This document shows positions 10,583-21,750 of a stretch of DNA of 64,000 bases, piece after piece. How positions within the stretch are numbered: position 1 is the stretch's first letter; each line of letters starts with the position of its first letter. The stretch spans positions 5,752,001-5,816,000 of the forward strand of contig CM076960.1 of NCBI GenBank assembly GCA_039566865.1. The letters run 5' to 3'. The DNA is from Aurelia coerulea (lineage: Eukaryota > Cnidaria > Scyphozoa > Semaeostomeae > Ulmaridae). Made by a program: the position numbers and the translations under genes. The notes beneath the pieces were generated by a model. That model was not told where the DNA came from. It did not search any database and saw only the letters and a program-made list of their open reading frames with translations.

Positions 10583-11686
10583 CTGTTTTGGAAGGAAAGA
10601 AAGGAAAACTAAATCAACTTATAGTAACGAAAAAACTCTAAGCCCTTCATCTCTTTTGAGACCCTCCCTTCTAAGCCAACATTGCAAATAAGCCCCCTCT
10701 TTATTAAGCCCCCCCCCCACTTAGATCAAATTCCTGCTGTTACCAAAGATTTGCCATTTATTGAGCTAAATAAGTGTTCATGTTAATTTTGGTATGATTT
10801 GAGAAAAAACTGTGTCGAATCTATGTATTTGACAGTATACCGATCAAATCCTTACTGGTTGCTGAAGCACGCGGAAATCATCCAATTTCACGCTACTCAA
10901 CCAATCAAATCACCTCTTTCTAACCCCGTGATATCAAATCGGTCATTGGAAGGGAATTCTTGAGTACCCTCACGAAAATTGAAATGGCTACTAAGTTACA
11001 ATACTTTCATGGAATTATTTTTTGAAAAAATCGGTTGAAGGGATGACCCTCTGCAGTTTGTAGTGTGCTCAGACAAATATCTCATTTTTGTTCGGGATAC
11101 TGCGAACTCCCCCTAATGTAAATCACAATGGAAAAGACGAAAACTCTGATTGGTTCGCTGGTCAATGGAATGGGTCAAGCGTTTTGGGGCATGCGCGAAT
11201 TAATAAAGGAAAAATGAGGGATGATGACCCTGCAGTCGCTAGTGCGCATATTCCAAAGCGCTTAAACGGGGGTCTAGCTCTTCTGGAGAAAGTCCGTAAG
11301 ACCTTCACTGATAGTATCCCGAACAAATTTGGAGCCGAAATTGTATTCATTTTCCGGTTGACGAATATTGACCTTCGTTCAAACATTGATAAAGTCGCTA
11401 CAAATAAGATATAAGGATACAAATCTCAGCGATTATGGATATTGCCCTAAGAAATAACCCAAGCAGGCGATTTTCAGCGATTTCTGTCAGAAATGTCATT
11501 TGGGCCTAAGCTTCTCACCGATTAAAACTCATAGGTTGGCCCCAAAAAGGCTTAGCTTGTATTCTTGAGCTAAATGATTCACTTACGAATGACTCAAGCA
11601 TCAATTTGATTTCATTTTAAATTTAATGTCTCCAAATTCTGTTCAAAAACATCCAGTCTTGGGCAACTTCTGCAAATTGTTTCGTT

Positions 11687-13326
11687 ATATAAGAATCATA
11701 TAAACTTTACGTTCGATCCCACCTGGATTATGGTGACGTTTTTTACGATATTCCTGCTAAAGCCCGGGGGGTCTACTTAATGCAATGACCACCCGGGGAT
11801 GTGCCTGCCAATAGGGTGTCATTTGTGGCTGAAAATTCCGGGACAGGATTATACCTTTTGCACCTTTATTCCAGGACCGGTATGTCTAATAGAGTTACTT
11901 TTTCCAGGACAGGTCCGATTATCATAATCATTTAAAGAAACACTTCAATTCATGAAATTATCAAATGAAAATTTTACTAGCGAAAGCAATTAGCGAAAAG
12001 TATACTCTCATTTTCTTCAGAACTATCAGTTTTCCAAATGTTTTTCCAGGACAGGTATTATGTTTTCAGAATTTTATTCCAGGACAGGGTCATAAAATTT
12101 TTTTCCGGCAGGCACATCCCCGTTGTTTTTCTCCAAGGTTGCTAAAGTGTGTGAATTCAGTCAAAACATCATTTTACCAAATTTAATGGAAAAGCTAGAG
12201 TCTGTTCAGTATTCTGCTGCTTTGGCGGTAACCGGAACATGGAGGGGAACATCTCGTGAGGAGCTGTACACAGACCTTGGTTGGGAGTCACTGAGTTCCA
12301 GAAGATGGAGTAGACACCTTACCTTGTTCTGCAAGTTTGTAAATAATCTTAGTACTGAGTATACAGTAGATCCAATTCCCCCTCTTCATCAGTCGCAGTA
12401 TCGTCTTCGCAACCAGATGTCATTGGGCGATTAAAGGCAAGGACAGACAAATTCAAGTCTTCCTTTTATCCTAATTGTTTATCTGAATGGGATAAGCTTA
12501 AGCCTGAATTGAGACTTGCACCTTCTATTGCTGTTTTTAAGAAAAAGCTCCTTTCAATAATTCACCCCCCTGCAAAATCTGTCTTTGGAATTCACGATCC
12601 AAAGGGGTTATCCTATCTTACTCAACTTAGGGTTGGTCTCAGCAAGTTAAATTTCCACAAATTCGAGCATAATTTCAGGGATACCATAAACCCGATGTGC
12701 CCAACAGCGATGGTATTGAGGATGTGGAGCATTTTTTGTTGCTCTGCCCTTCTTTTGATGCTCAACGCTGTGATCTTCTTGCTGGAATTGTTGAATTATT
12801 ACGACCATCTGTACAAATCACCAATCTTTCAAATGATACTTTGGTGCAGCTTTTATTATATGTTGATCAAGACCTTTCTTATGACTTGAACAGAGATATA
12901 CTCGAACTAACTTTACATTTCATTCATGAAACTGGTCGGTTTGACTAAGATCTTCGAAACCTCAGTCATGCACAAAGCGGCCACCAAGTCTCTTTACGTA
13001 AATTTTTCCTTTTCTTTGTAAATTCTGTTTCACATCAGATGACAGGCATTTGATTTACCTTCAATGACTAGAACGAGTTGCGCTCGCATTGATCGCAACC
13101 CTGACCTAACATGTGATGTGGGATGGAATTTAATATAGCATCCAGTAGTTTTTAAATCGTTCGTAGTGTCGTTGTATTTAGTTCAACGTTGCGTGCATTT
13201 TCATATTGGCCATGGGGTAGTCATAGTCTTTCACTCCCCATGGTATCGTCCCTGTAGTGTAGTATAGTAATCAGGAACGTATAGTAGAATGTAAGATTTA
13301 TTGTAATATTTTAATATGAATAAAAA
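11687..13326 (+). pseudogene. 5'-truncated LINE with 13-bp TSD
   Basis: The insert is flanked by AAATTGTTTCGTT on both sides (11674-11686 and 13327-13339) and ends in an A-rich tail (GAATAAAAAAA). It interrupts the left arm of a foldback element. Its coding remnants are the C-terminal part of a LINE ORF2 in shifting frames: YVRSHLDYGDVFYDIPAK at about 11720, then after a nested insertion MEKLESVQYSAALAVTGTW near 12190, GIHDPKGLSYLTQLRVGL near 12590, and a C..H..C knuckle with EHFLLLCPSFDAQR near 12740. The 3' UTR (12960-13326) recurs alone at 23.79 kb. Confidence 0.82.
11765..12125. mobile_element. G-run-flanked MITE nested in the LINE
   Basis: It begins CCCGGGGGGTCTACTTAATG and carries GGGGATGTGCCTGCC near 11793 against GGCAGGCACATCCCC near 12110. 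The inside has imperfect repeats of TTCCAGGACAGGT. The LINE reading frame resumes after it. It belongs with the poly-G plus GTACTT elements at 15.1, 18.1 and 21.2 kb. Confidence 0.5.
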
Positions 13327-13602
13327 AAATTGTTTCGTTCTGTCTTTCCCTGCGAGCGCAAGTAACCTGCTCAAATGTCGCATTGCAAGGTTATAGTGAT
13401 ACGAAGTAAAGTGAATCGACACAGTTGATGCACTCATGAACAGATTTGGCACGTCTGTCTTTCTCAATTCATGCCAATGGAAACAAAAGGCATAAAGCAT
13501 TTATTGGCTGTTTGGTACATTAATGAATATATTTTATACAAAAGAGCAAAGCAAGAAACAGTTTTGAAAGCGCAGCTTTGTCGTATCTAATCTTGAATCA
13601 AT

Positions 13603-13680
13603 AATAAAGTCAATTAAGTCAAGTCTATTAAGTCTATTAAGTCTATCAAGCCGAAGTAAATTAAGTCTATTAAGTCAAGA
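13603..13680. repeat. AAGTCTATT minisatellite
   Basis: Imperfect 9-10 bp units of the form TCTATTAAG repeat about seven times in the centre of the palindrome. Confidence 0.6.
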
Positions 13681-14388
13681 ATAGTCCAACAAAAGGAACA
13701 AAGCTGTAAACATTCAGCGCAAAAAAACAAATTTGTTGTTGTTTTGTGTAAAATATATTCATTAATGTACCAAACAGCCAAAAAGTGCTTTATCCCTTTT
13801 GTTTCCATTTGAATGAATTGAGAAAGACAGACGTGCCAAATCTGTTCATCAACTGTGTCGAATCGCATTACTTTGTATCACAAAAACCTAGCAATGTGGC
13901 ATTTTTGAGCAGGCTACTTCCGCTTGCAGAGAAAGACGGAACGAAACAAATCTGCAGGAGTTCCTCAAGACTGGATGTTTTTGAACAAAATTTGGAGAGA
14001 TCAAATTGAAAATGAAGTCAAATTGATGCTTGAGTCATTGGTAAGTGAATCATTTAGCTAAAGAATACAAACTTAGCATTATTGGGGCCAATGTATGAGT
14101 TTTCATCGGTGAGAATATTGTTATCTATTTCTGGGGCCCCTAAAATGTTTTTAATGAAATCAATTTGAGCTTCTTCATCTTTCTCAATTTTTAAATAATA
14201 CCAAACAATTTGTTTGTGATTCGCAACTTCAGGGCCAAATTGCCTGATTCTTCCTTTCTTCAGATTTGTGGATCCCAACTATTGAATTTTTGTCCATGTT
14301 GTAATTAGCAGACCCCAAATATTGATTCAACGTAAAATTTCGGACCCAAAATATTATACGGGCACAGGCTCGTATTGAAAGTCAATGA

Positions 14389-14408
14389 GTACCCCCCCCC
14401 CCCCCCGG
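14389..14408. repeat. Poly-C tract
   Basis: A run of about 18 C residues after GAGTA, the reverse image of the G-run plus TACTT termini seen elsewhere in the window. Confidence 0.7.
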
Positions 14409-14478
14409 TCTACCATTACTGTATACTGATGATGGGTATCATTTAATACTTGGTCAGCAACTCTTTGGTCTTTGGACT

Positions 14479-15000
14479 TTGGTCAGCAACAGATTTCAAA
14501 GCTTTCTGGATAACTCCCTTCGTAGATTGCTTTTAAATGCTCTTATCCAACCCCACTTCGATTACGCATGCACCTCATGGTTCCCGATGTTGAATAAGAG
14601 GTTTTCCAAAAAAATCCAATCAGCCCAGAACAAATGCATTCGCTTCTATCTGCATTTAAACAACACAATACATGTTGGGGCTGCAGAATTCAAAGCCATA
14701 AATTGGCTTCCGACAAAGAACAGAGTTGATCAACATACATGTGTAAATATAATGAAATTTTTCAAGGGAACAGCTCCAGCTTATACTGACGAAATATTCC
14801 ACCCAATTGACCAAAGCCGAGTGACACGAAGGTCCAAGTTTAAATTAAACCTTCCTTTCCGCAAAAGTAACACTGGCCAAAAATGCCTGTCGTACTTGGG
14901 ACCAAAAATATGGAATATCCAATCTTCTGACTTAAAATCCATAACTAATATAAACTCTTTTAGATATAGAGCATCTTCCAGAATTCCAATAAATCATTGA
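14479..15000 (+). pseudogene. LINE ORF2 C-terminal fragment
   Basis: One open frame encodes only the thumb/C-terminal region of a non-LTR RT: LLLNALIQPHFDYACTSWF, IQSAQNKCIRFYL, INWLPTKNRVDQH, and LSYLGPKIWN near the end. No YADD, no endonuclease. Upstream of 14479 the homology is lost. A second copy of the same family is at 17.0 kb. It sits in lectin intron 1, antisense to the gene. Confidence 0.8.
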
Positions 15001-15059
15001 AAAAGCCCCTCAGATTATTTAAGTCTGCACTATCATCCAAAAAGGGACATTCAGTGCTG

Positions 15060-15350
15060 ATCATAACCGGGGGGAGGGGGGTACATAGCATCATACCATG
15101 TTCGGGGTACGGTTATGTGCCACCCATATGGGTGGGTTTTTGGGCACAAAATTTTTGGGCACAAGTGTCCTTTTTTCTGCAGATTTTCCATAAACATGGG
15201 TGGGGTTTCGCTGAAATTCGTAAGAATAGTTTAAAATAGGCAGTTTTGCGCCTAAATTTGTCATAAAACTTGGTACAAAGGCAAGTTTTGGTAATTAGAA
15301 GAGTGTACCTTTCTGAAAACCGGGTGGCAGACACCAGTCCATCCACAAGT
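15060..15350. repeat. G-run element remnant with internal GGGCACAA repeats
   Basis: CCGGGGGGAGGGGGGTACAT at the left, then repeated TTTTTGGGCACAA units. It resembles the G-run elements at 11.8 and 18.1 kb. No right end was found. Confidence 0.4.
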
Positions 15351-17013
15351 CATCCCTGGATCATATCCTCTCATCATCATAAAGGATGACTGGGCAAATT
15401 GGGTGTCGGGCCAAATTATCCACTGCCCTGGACATCCCTAGGAGGGGATTGAACAAAAGCCAGGAGAAATCAGGACTTGGTTTTAACACCTTCACTGTTT
15501 CCCTTTTCCCTTCTAATTATCCCAAATTATGGAAGGTGGGAAGGTGAAACTAAATGAAGAACTTCCTTCAAATTTTAAGTCAAACAGCTAGGCTGTCTGC
15601 TTGAAAATGCGAATAACACACCAATTAACTCAGTACCTGAGACCCTCCAATTCCTGTAGCCACAAGGGGCACCAAACAAACTCATAAAGTGCCCAAAGCA
15701 AAGAAAATGAAATGTGATCAAAAGAACTTAAAACTTAGAATCCCTGCAGGGTCTGACATGCAAATATTCATGATCTAACACGCATGAACAAGATATTCCA
15801 AATGCATGGGTCTATGGCCAACCCTATTGGAATGCCTTCTTTTCTCCCATATAAAATTGATTGTAATTGCCATTAAATCAACCTTTCAAACAGATTTGAG
15901 AGCAAAATTTATATTTTTTCAAGCAATATTGAATTCTTTTGACTTAAAGGGGGCTCAGTTCATGGAATTAGATAACATTTTTTGTTTATCAAAGATTGCA
16001 AAACAAATTTGATAAGGTATGTTATGAAACTGTGATTACTAATACTTCTGATTAGGAATGGAATCTGCAGTAAAATGCAGCAAAAGTCATTCAACTTATG
16101 AAACAGTGGGCTCTGAAACAGCCCCTGGTTGAGGCTTCTGCCGCCAAACTATATTAAGAGAGTATAGGAGCAAAAAATTGACCACAGTGCATTCTATGAC
16201 AAGCAAAGTAAAGCCAGTCATTCTATGCAAAATCTAAGGGGTCATCAACAAAAGACTTAAATTGTCCCTATTAACAGATTCTGGTAATGAAGGCGTTGTG
16301 CTGCATAGTGGTGTAATCCACTAATTTTGCAGCCAGAACAATCAGGCAGAGTGGGTTTGATACCGGGTAGGACCCCACCACTTGAGCGTCATGACAAAGG
16401 GTTGCGGACTCGATTAGGTCTGCTCTGTTTCTGCGATCCCAGCGCTTGGCGCTGAAAACTGCAACTTCACTCTCCTTCATTCTGTTTGTTAAGCTCTGAA
16501 CTTCTCCCCCCCCCCCCCCACCCTGCTTAACAGATGAACTTGTTTTGCCTTTGGTCAAAATTGCTTAGATAGATGCCCTCCTAGGCCTGCAAATACCCCA
16601 GGTTGGAAAACTTGCATTTTCTTGCAACTGCTATGAAACTGTGTGAAACTCGCTTCTCACAAACATAATAAAGGGTTCTCAAAAGCGAGAACAAAAGAAT
16701 AATTGCTAACTTTCGATCTCTCACAGCTTGCATCTTTAAATTTGCTTCCCTCGCTACAACAACACGTAGGCTAAATCACACATGTTTTCCAATTTGGCAA
16801 ATACCTATGTTATTCCAATCAATTTTCTTGTTGCTGGCCCACTACCTTCGGATATTTTTCGAGAACTCAAAATTATAAGTAAAAATATAAATTGTAAAAG
16901 TCGTAAGTACAAATACGATTAGCTTATTGATGACATGAAACTCTTATTTAGTTAGCGACAAACGTTACTGCTACAAACGTTTACAAATTTTTCGATAATT
17001 CAGCCCATCCTAT
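15351..17013. other. Lectin intron 1 interior, no gene seen
   Basis: AT-rich sequence with a poly-C run at about 16507-16520 and a stretch (16330-16420) whose minus strand holds GGTATCAAACCC, vaguely like a Pol III B box. No open frame with family character. Confidence 0.4.
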
Positions 17014-17612
17014 ATGTCGGAGATGTTCTTACCAGTTGGCCAGAGTCGGCTTACTCAAAGATCTAAAAACAAATTAAATCAACCTTTTCAAAAGAGCAAC
17101 ATAGGGCAAAGTGGCATATCTTACCTAGGACCTAAAATCTGGAGCAATCTGCACTCTGACCTAAAGTCTGCTGAAAACTTTAACAGTTTTAAACATAAGA
17201 TAAAGGACAATTTCTTCAAAGACCTCCAAAATCAAGAAAACAGTCCCTATATATATTATTAAATTTCTAAAAACTGCATAAACATCAGGCCAAACAGGCT
17301 GTTTAGCTTTCTTAGGAATGTGCCATTACATTCTACTTTTGACACAAAATATTTTTGTCTCGTTTTTCATGAAAGCTTTTATTTTCTATAATACCCCTGG
17401 AGGGACCATTATGCAAACAAGGTTGTACTGACCTTTTAATGCTATCCCTGCCATTTTAAACTAGGGGTGTTTCTATACTAGATCTTAGTTTTTATCATAT
17501 TGTACGCTTGTAAATAGCCTTTCTTTCATTCCGTAAATTTTTACTTTTAATTTTTAATTTGTATGGCAAAATTTTACATAATACATACATACATACTGTA
17601 CATACATACATA
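17014..17612 (+). pseudogene. LINE 3' end with ACAT tail
   Basis: 17014-17262 encodes the last part of ORF2 of the same family as 14.5 kb (SRLTQRSKNKLNQPFQKSN, ISYLGPKIWSNLHSDLKS). A non-coding 3' UTR follows and ends in an (ACAT)n tail at 17578-17612, a common type of LINE 3' terminus. Most of the element is missing. Confidence 0.78.
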
Positions 17613-18091
17613 GCGACTTTTCTTTTATGGATGTTCATCCCAAAAACAATAATTTCTTAACCAATTTGTATGAGAACCCCTTCCCATGTTACGGAGAAAC
17701 TCCATCAATGGGGATAAAAATCTTTTGTTGATGACCCCTACCTAACTAAACATCATATCACAGCTTCCAAAGACCTGCACTTTTAAATATGTAAAAAAGA
17801 TTGGAATAATTTGTAAAACAAAAATTGCCAAAAAATTCTCAAATGAATAATAGATATTTTATAAATGTATTACTTTTTTGTCTAGCACTATTTTGCTGCC
17901 ATTCTATTGATCTGCATAACAAATAAAGTAGACCAGACTAGATGACTGCAAAAAAAGTGGAGCCAGACGTGAAGGCATGCAAGCAATTTTTCTTTTGTCA
18001 AGTTAGAAGGATTGTATTTGTTCGTTTGTCCATTCTATCCAGTATGTCATACTCTATATCTCTGTTACTGGATTGGACTCAGCCCTGTCTC

Positions 18092-18556
18092 CCGAGGGGG
18101 GGGGGGTACTTCACTGTCGGGTCAGACAGGGATGTGCGCCAGTTTTGGGTAGTTTTTGGCCTAAAAATTCTGGGAATGGGGTATACTTTTACTGAAATTT
18201 TCTGTGATTGGGGAATAGTTTCACTTGAAATGTTCTGGGATTGGGGGTTAACTGTTATACTAAAAATGCTGATAATGGGTGTTGAATGTTTCCATTGATT
18301 CAGAACAGATTTGTTCTGCTTGTAACCATAACTGAGACGAAATCCGTTCTTTCGCCTTGAAATTGAGTGCCATTTGACGTTGAATTGTTCTTTGTTACTT
18401 CTTCAAAATTATGGGATTGGTTATCAATATCTGACCTATATTCTGGGCTAGGTTATCATTTTTTGACAAAAAATTCTGGAATTGGGTCATAACAGAGATT
18501 CTGGCGCCGCACACCCCTGTATGAATTTATAGTGAAGTACCCCCCCCCCTGGGGCC
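18092..18556. mobile_element. MITE with G-run/C-run inverted ends
   Basis: Left end GAGGGGGGGGGGTACTTCACT, right end AGTGAAGTACCCCCCCCCCT. The inside has repeats of the type TTCTGGGATTGGGG spaced about 45 bp. 18160-18300 is homologous to 21575-21745. Confidence 0.75.
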
Positions 18557-18663
18557 CTGTCTCTGCTTGGCTCTTGGCTTTATTTAGCTTAGGCCGTTAG
18601 GCCCTTCGATTTTTTTCTCTGACAGTGCTTGTATTATCTCTTTGAGCTGAAGTTGTTACTTAC

Positions 18664-18727
18664 CATGTGATAGCAGAATATCTAAATTAAGAGCAACAAA
18701 TGATAATATGAATCTTCTATTCAGCAT
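18664..18727 (-). CDS. Lectin exon 1: start codon and signal peptide
   Basis: ATG at 18727 (A at -3) opens MLNRRFILSFVALNLDILLS, a short basic start followed by a hydrophobic core, as expected of a signal peptide. The exon ends CATG|GTAAGT in phase 1 and joins the C-type lectin exon (phase 1, TG AAT GCT GCA) to read ...LLSHVNAADYT. The match of phase, signal character and strand supports the link, but an 8-kb intron separates them and no transcript is available. Confidence 0.65.
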
Positions 18728-18900
18728 CCTTGCCGTCACTTCAGCAAAAATTAGGAATGCCGGGCAACAGCTTCAGTTCAATTCTACCATTTTCCATTCT
18801 CCTCCGTGTTGTTGTTCGAAGTTGTTTAACCAAATAGTCATGGCTCTCCAGTAGATTCAACCTTAATGAAAGTGAACTGAAATCTTCAAACTGTTTCACC
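18728..18900 (-). promoter_or_regulatory. Putative lectin upstream region with ISRE-like site
   Basis: The 170 bp upstream of the start codon are free of repeats. At 18868-18883 lies GAAAGTGAACTGAAAT, close to the GAAANNGAAA core bound by IRF proteins. No convincing TATA box. The regulatory role is inference only. Confidence 0.3.
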
Positions 18901-18901
18901 C

Positions 18902-19130
18902 GTGGGTGGGGGGGGGGGGGGGGTACTTAGTACATTTGTCCGACGAGGATATGCCGTTTTTAATAGTATAATTTTCACACACTGGGGCAGGGTAAAAAAA
19001 ATTCTGAAAGACGCTCATTCTCAGTTTCTCATGAGCAAGGGTCGGGGCAAGGGGGTGTGGTTGCCCCGAATGCTTGACAAATTCACAGTGATCCCCCGTG
19101 ATCCAGATCGGCGAAATTATGGAATAAATA
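18902..19130. repeat. G-run element remnant
   Basis: Starts with a run of about 17 G followed by GTACTTAGTAC and ends near GAAGTACCGAAAACC. Same terminal style as 18092-18556, diverged inside. Confidence 0.45.
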
Positions 19131-20399
19131 GTAGAAAATGAAGTACCGAAAACCTAGCAAGTTTTGCATCTTCAATCCCTGTCAACAATCCTGTCAAGTA
19201 GTTACACTCTTTTTTTTAAAGAATATTGTTGATAAGAATATTCAGGCTCAGGATCATGCAAATATAAAGAATATCATAAAAATATTGCTCAGGCTCAGCT
19301 AGCCATATTTGTGTCTCATTTTTCAGCAGTTGCTTATTTTGCGATGTTCATAACAGAGAATCGCATGACTGACGTATCTCATTTTTTCAAAAAGCATGTT
19401 CAATTGTTCTTTCGTTCCCAGCGGCGTGGCCAGGGTAAATTAAATGGGGGGGGATAAATGAGGGGGTCGGGGCGAAGCCCCATGAAAATTTTGGGGCCAT
19501 GCCCTTTATGAATGCATCTCCCAATAAGAACATTCTTATTGTTATAATTGCTTAAACCTATACCCAGCTATTTTCTCCTCGGTTTTTGTTCTTTCGTTCC
19601 ACCATTTCCTCGTGACATGACATTTCTTCTAACTAAAAACGTTCCCCTGAAACCATATCAGATTTGAAAAAATTAGAATACTTTAAGAATATTTTAAGGC
19701 GCGAAACCAAAATTTCTTAAGAATATTGAGGTTGGACAAAATTTATAGTATTCTTATAAAAAAGAGTGTATTTACGTTAGAGCTTCTGGTGCAAAAACGC
19801 AATGATCATCAACGAAACAACTATAATCACATTCAAGTGACTTCAAGCGTAATGGTAATTTTTGCACAGGATTTAATGGAATTTTTGAAAATCATTATGA
19901 AGATTTCTCATTTCTTTAATTTCCTCATACGAAACTGCATAAAATGGCTTTCCTTGCCCAGCTTTTGCAGCTCTAGCTCTAGGGTTAAGAATGCCGACAT
20001 TTTCCATCTACCGACACTATGATATACAGAGCTGGACTCTCGAGCACAAATCGTTAGAACAACAGAACATTAATGGTTAAGTTCTTTAGATCTGTAGGTT
20101 TTTATTCTTAATCTTTTTGTCATTGCAAATTGATTTTAGAAATCTTCGTTTTTGAAAGGTTTATTTGCGTATGAAAAATATTGAATCCTTGAAAACCATG
20201 ACTTCTAATTTCTTATGATGAATTATGCAATCTTCTTCCATCTTGATTTCTCAGCAATTTACCTTGGCAACAAAGCTTGCCAAAAATGCAACTGTTTACA
20301 CTTTCAACTTTCCGAATTGAATGCATTCGTTATTGTATATGTTTTTAAATAAAACTGCGAAATTACCACTGTCCACACGCAGTCTTAAGCCAATTTGAA
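19131..20399. other. Gene-free stretch with a hAT-like terminus
   Basis: CAGCGGCGTGGCCAGGGTAA at 19420-19439 resembles a common invertebrate hAT end, followed by a G run and GTCGGGGCGAAGCCCC. Otherwise AT-rich sequence without recognisable genes. Confidence 0.35.
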
Positions 20400-21125
20400 C
20401 CGGGGGGGGGGCTATTTTTGGCCCCCCTAGCGGATTTTTTATAGATCTATAAAGCAGAAACTTTTCGTCTTTTCCTAGAATTTAATTGGCAATCAAACAA
20501 TAAATATTTCAATACATATTGTTTGACCACGTGGCCACCACATGTGACCACCACATGCCCATATTTGGAGAGTGGTTGCAAAGAAATTCTTTAAATGGCT
20601 TTAATTTCTTTCTTTGCTACTAAATCTCAACAATATATATACCATTCGATTCATCTCGATGAGTACTTGCTTTTGATATATAATTTATTTATATATGCTG
20701 AAATCAACAGTTTATTATTTTGTATGAAGTCGTCAATCTTTATGACGTCATATTCCTAACTAATTAATAATTTTGCATGCAAAAAGTATGGAATTACTTC
20801 AAATATCGATGAAGGGAATTAATGGTGCTTAATCATAATTATTGAGCAAACAATTAATTGAGCAGGCATTTATTGAGCAGGCATTTGGATGTTTTTTTAT
20901 ATTTTATCCAGCTATTTGCTAATAATATACTCTTTTTGCAAATAGCTCGATTTTGTCAAAATTTGCCTTGTTTTGGTTGCCTAGCAAGCAATAACGTGTC
21001 TTTGATTGATTGATTCTATTTTTAGATTCTCCTTTGCTCAATTATGACGCAGTGCAAAGTTTCATCGTCATAGCTGTTATAATTTTGGAGAAAATCAGGG
21101 GGGGCCAAAAACGCCCCCACCCGGT
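20400..21125. mobile_element. Degenerate TTAA-type MITE copy 1
   Basis: Shares blocks with 21750-22586 and 32071-32939: a CACGTGG/CACATG region followed by CCCATATTTGGAG (20521-20575), the TGATATATA..TTTATATATGCTGA block, a TGACGTCA at 20742, and TTTGGTTGCCTAG near 20975. Both ends carry G or C runs (20401-20412 and 21096-21120). Confidence 0.55.
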
Positions 21126-21229
21126 AAAAAATAACTTATTTTTACCGGGTTTAAATAGTAAGCAGTTCCCTTTCATTTCATTTAATTTTCTCTTTCTTTG
21201 CTCTGGGTCCAGTTTGCAGTTAGAAATCC

Positions 21230-21750
21230 GATGGCGGAGGAGTACTTCACTATCGGATCTCGGGTTTATCTGATTTTGGCAGATTTTGGTGAACTCATTT
21301 GGTCTCGACAAATATCTCCAAAAGACGAATTCTCTTGAGATGCTCGCCGAGTTATGAGTTTTTTGAGAATGTGACCGAATCCCAAGTTTATCTGAAAAAC
21401 AGAGTTTATAAAAAAACCGGAATTCTAAGAAAAAATGGGTTTTGAACATTTGTGAAAAACCCGGTTTTCCAGTTTCTGATATCCTAATTCCGCTTTCGGC
21501 AGCAGTCTTGTGCAATTTAGACAGCTGCTTCTTGCAGCTCACAAGGAATATGGACTTAAAGTGTGAGTGTAGTGTCCAGTTTTAGTCTTCGGTTGTTTTT
21601 GGTCTGAAAATTCTGGGTTTGGGATATAATTTTCTGGAAAATTTCTCTGATTGGGGTGTACTTCCACTTGGAATGTTTTTTGATTGGGGTTGATTGCAAA
21701 ACTAAATATTCTGGTAACTGGTGTTGATGCTCCCATTGATACAAAACACC
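21230..21750. mobile_element. G-run-type element, partial
   Basis: GGAGTACTTCACTATCGGAT at the left matches the end of 18092-18556, and 21575-21745 repeats its interior (TTTTTGGTCTGAAAATTCTG, then ATTGGGG units). The segment between is not shared. Confidence 0.5.

Larger units (their letters stand above)
10843..14100. mobile_element. Palindromic foldback element, related to the 37-38.7 kb one, interrupted by a LINE
   Basis: 10843-11640 matches the outer arm of the element at 37042 (CAAATCCTTACTGGTTG, GCGGAAATCATCCAA, GAGTACCCTCAC-type blocks). The part 11600-11690 plus 13327-13510 is mirrored by 13780-14100: for example GATGCTTGAGTCATTGGTAA at 14027 against its complement near 11600, and GACAGACGTGCCAAATCTGT at 13826 against its complement near 13440. 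The left arm is split by the LINE at 11687-13326. The right outer arm is lost after about 14100. Confidence 0.7.
865..18727 (-). other. Chimeric lectin gene, C-type plus two F-type domains (span)
   Basis: Seven exon segments on the minus strand: 18664-18727, 10223-10582, 8668-8694, 5141-5417, 3855-4000, 2931-3210 and a damaged 865-about 985. Every junction between the first six agrees in phase (1,1,1,2,1) and uses AG/GT borders. The predicted product is about 385 residues up to the end of exon 6: signal peptide, C-type lectin domain, nine-residue linker, F-type lectin domain, then the start of a second F-type domain. F-type domains bind L-fucose and C-type domains with EPN favour mannose-like sugars; a secreted pattern-recognition or agglutination role is inferred. 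Introns are filled with transposons. Exons were joined by hand from splice signals, without transcript evidence, and the gene may continue left of the window. Confidence 0.75.

Noticed and set aside
14054..14278. Minus-strand 74-codon frame with a protein-like sequence (IVWYYLKIEKDEEAQIDFI)
   Set aside because: It overlaps the end of the foldback arm and has no family match or convincing splice borders. Possibly a gene relic, but not supportable.
16330..16420. Possible tRNA-derived SINE
   Set aside because: Only a weak B-box-like string; no cloverleaf or A box could be drawn.
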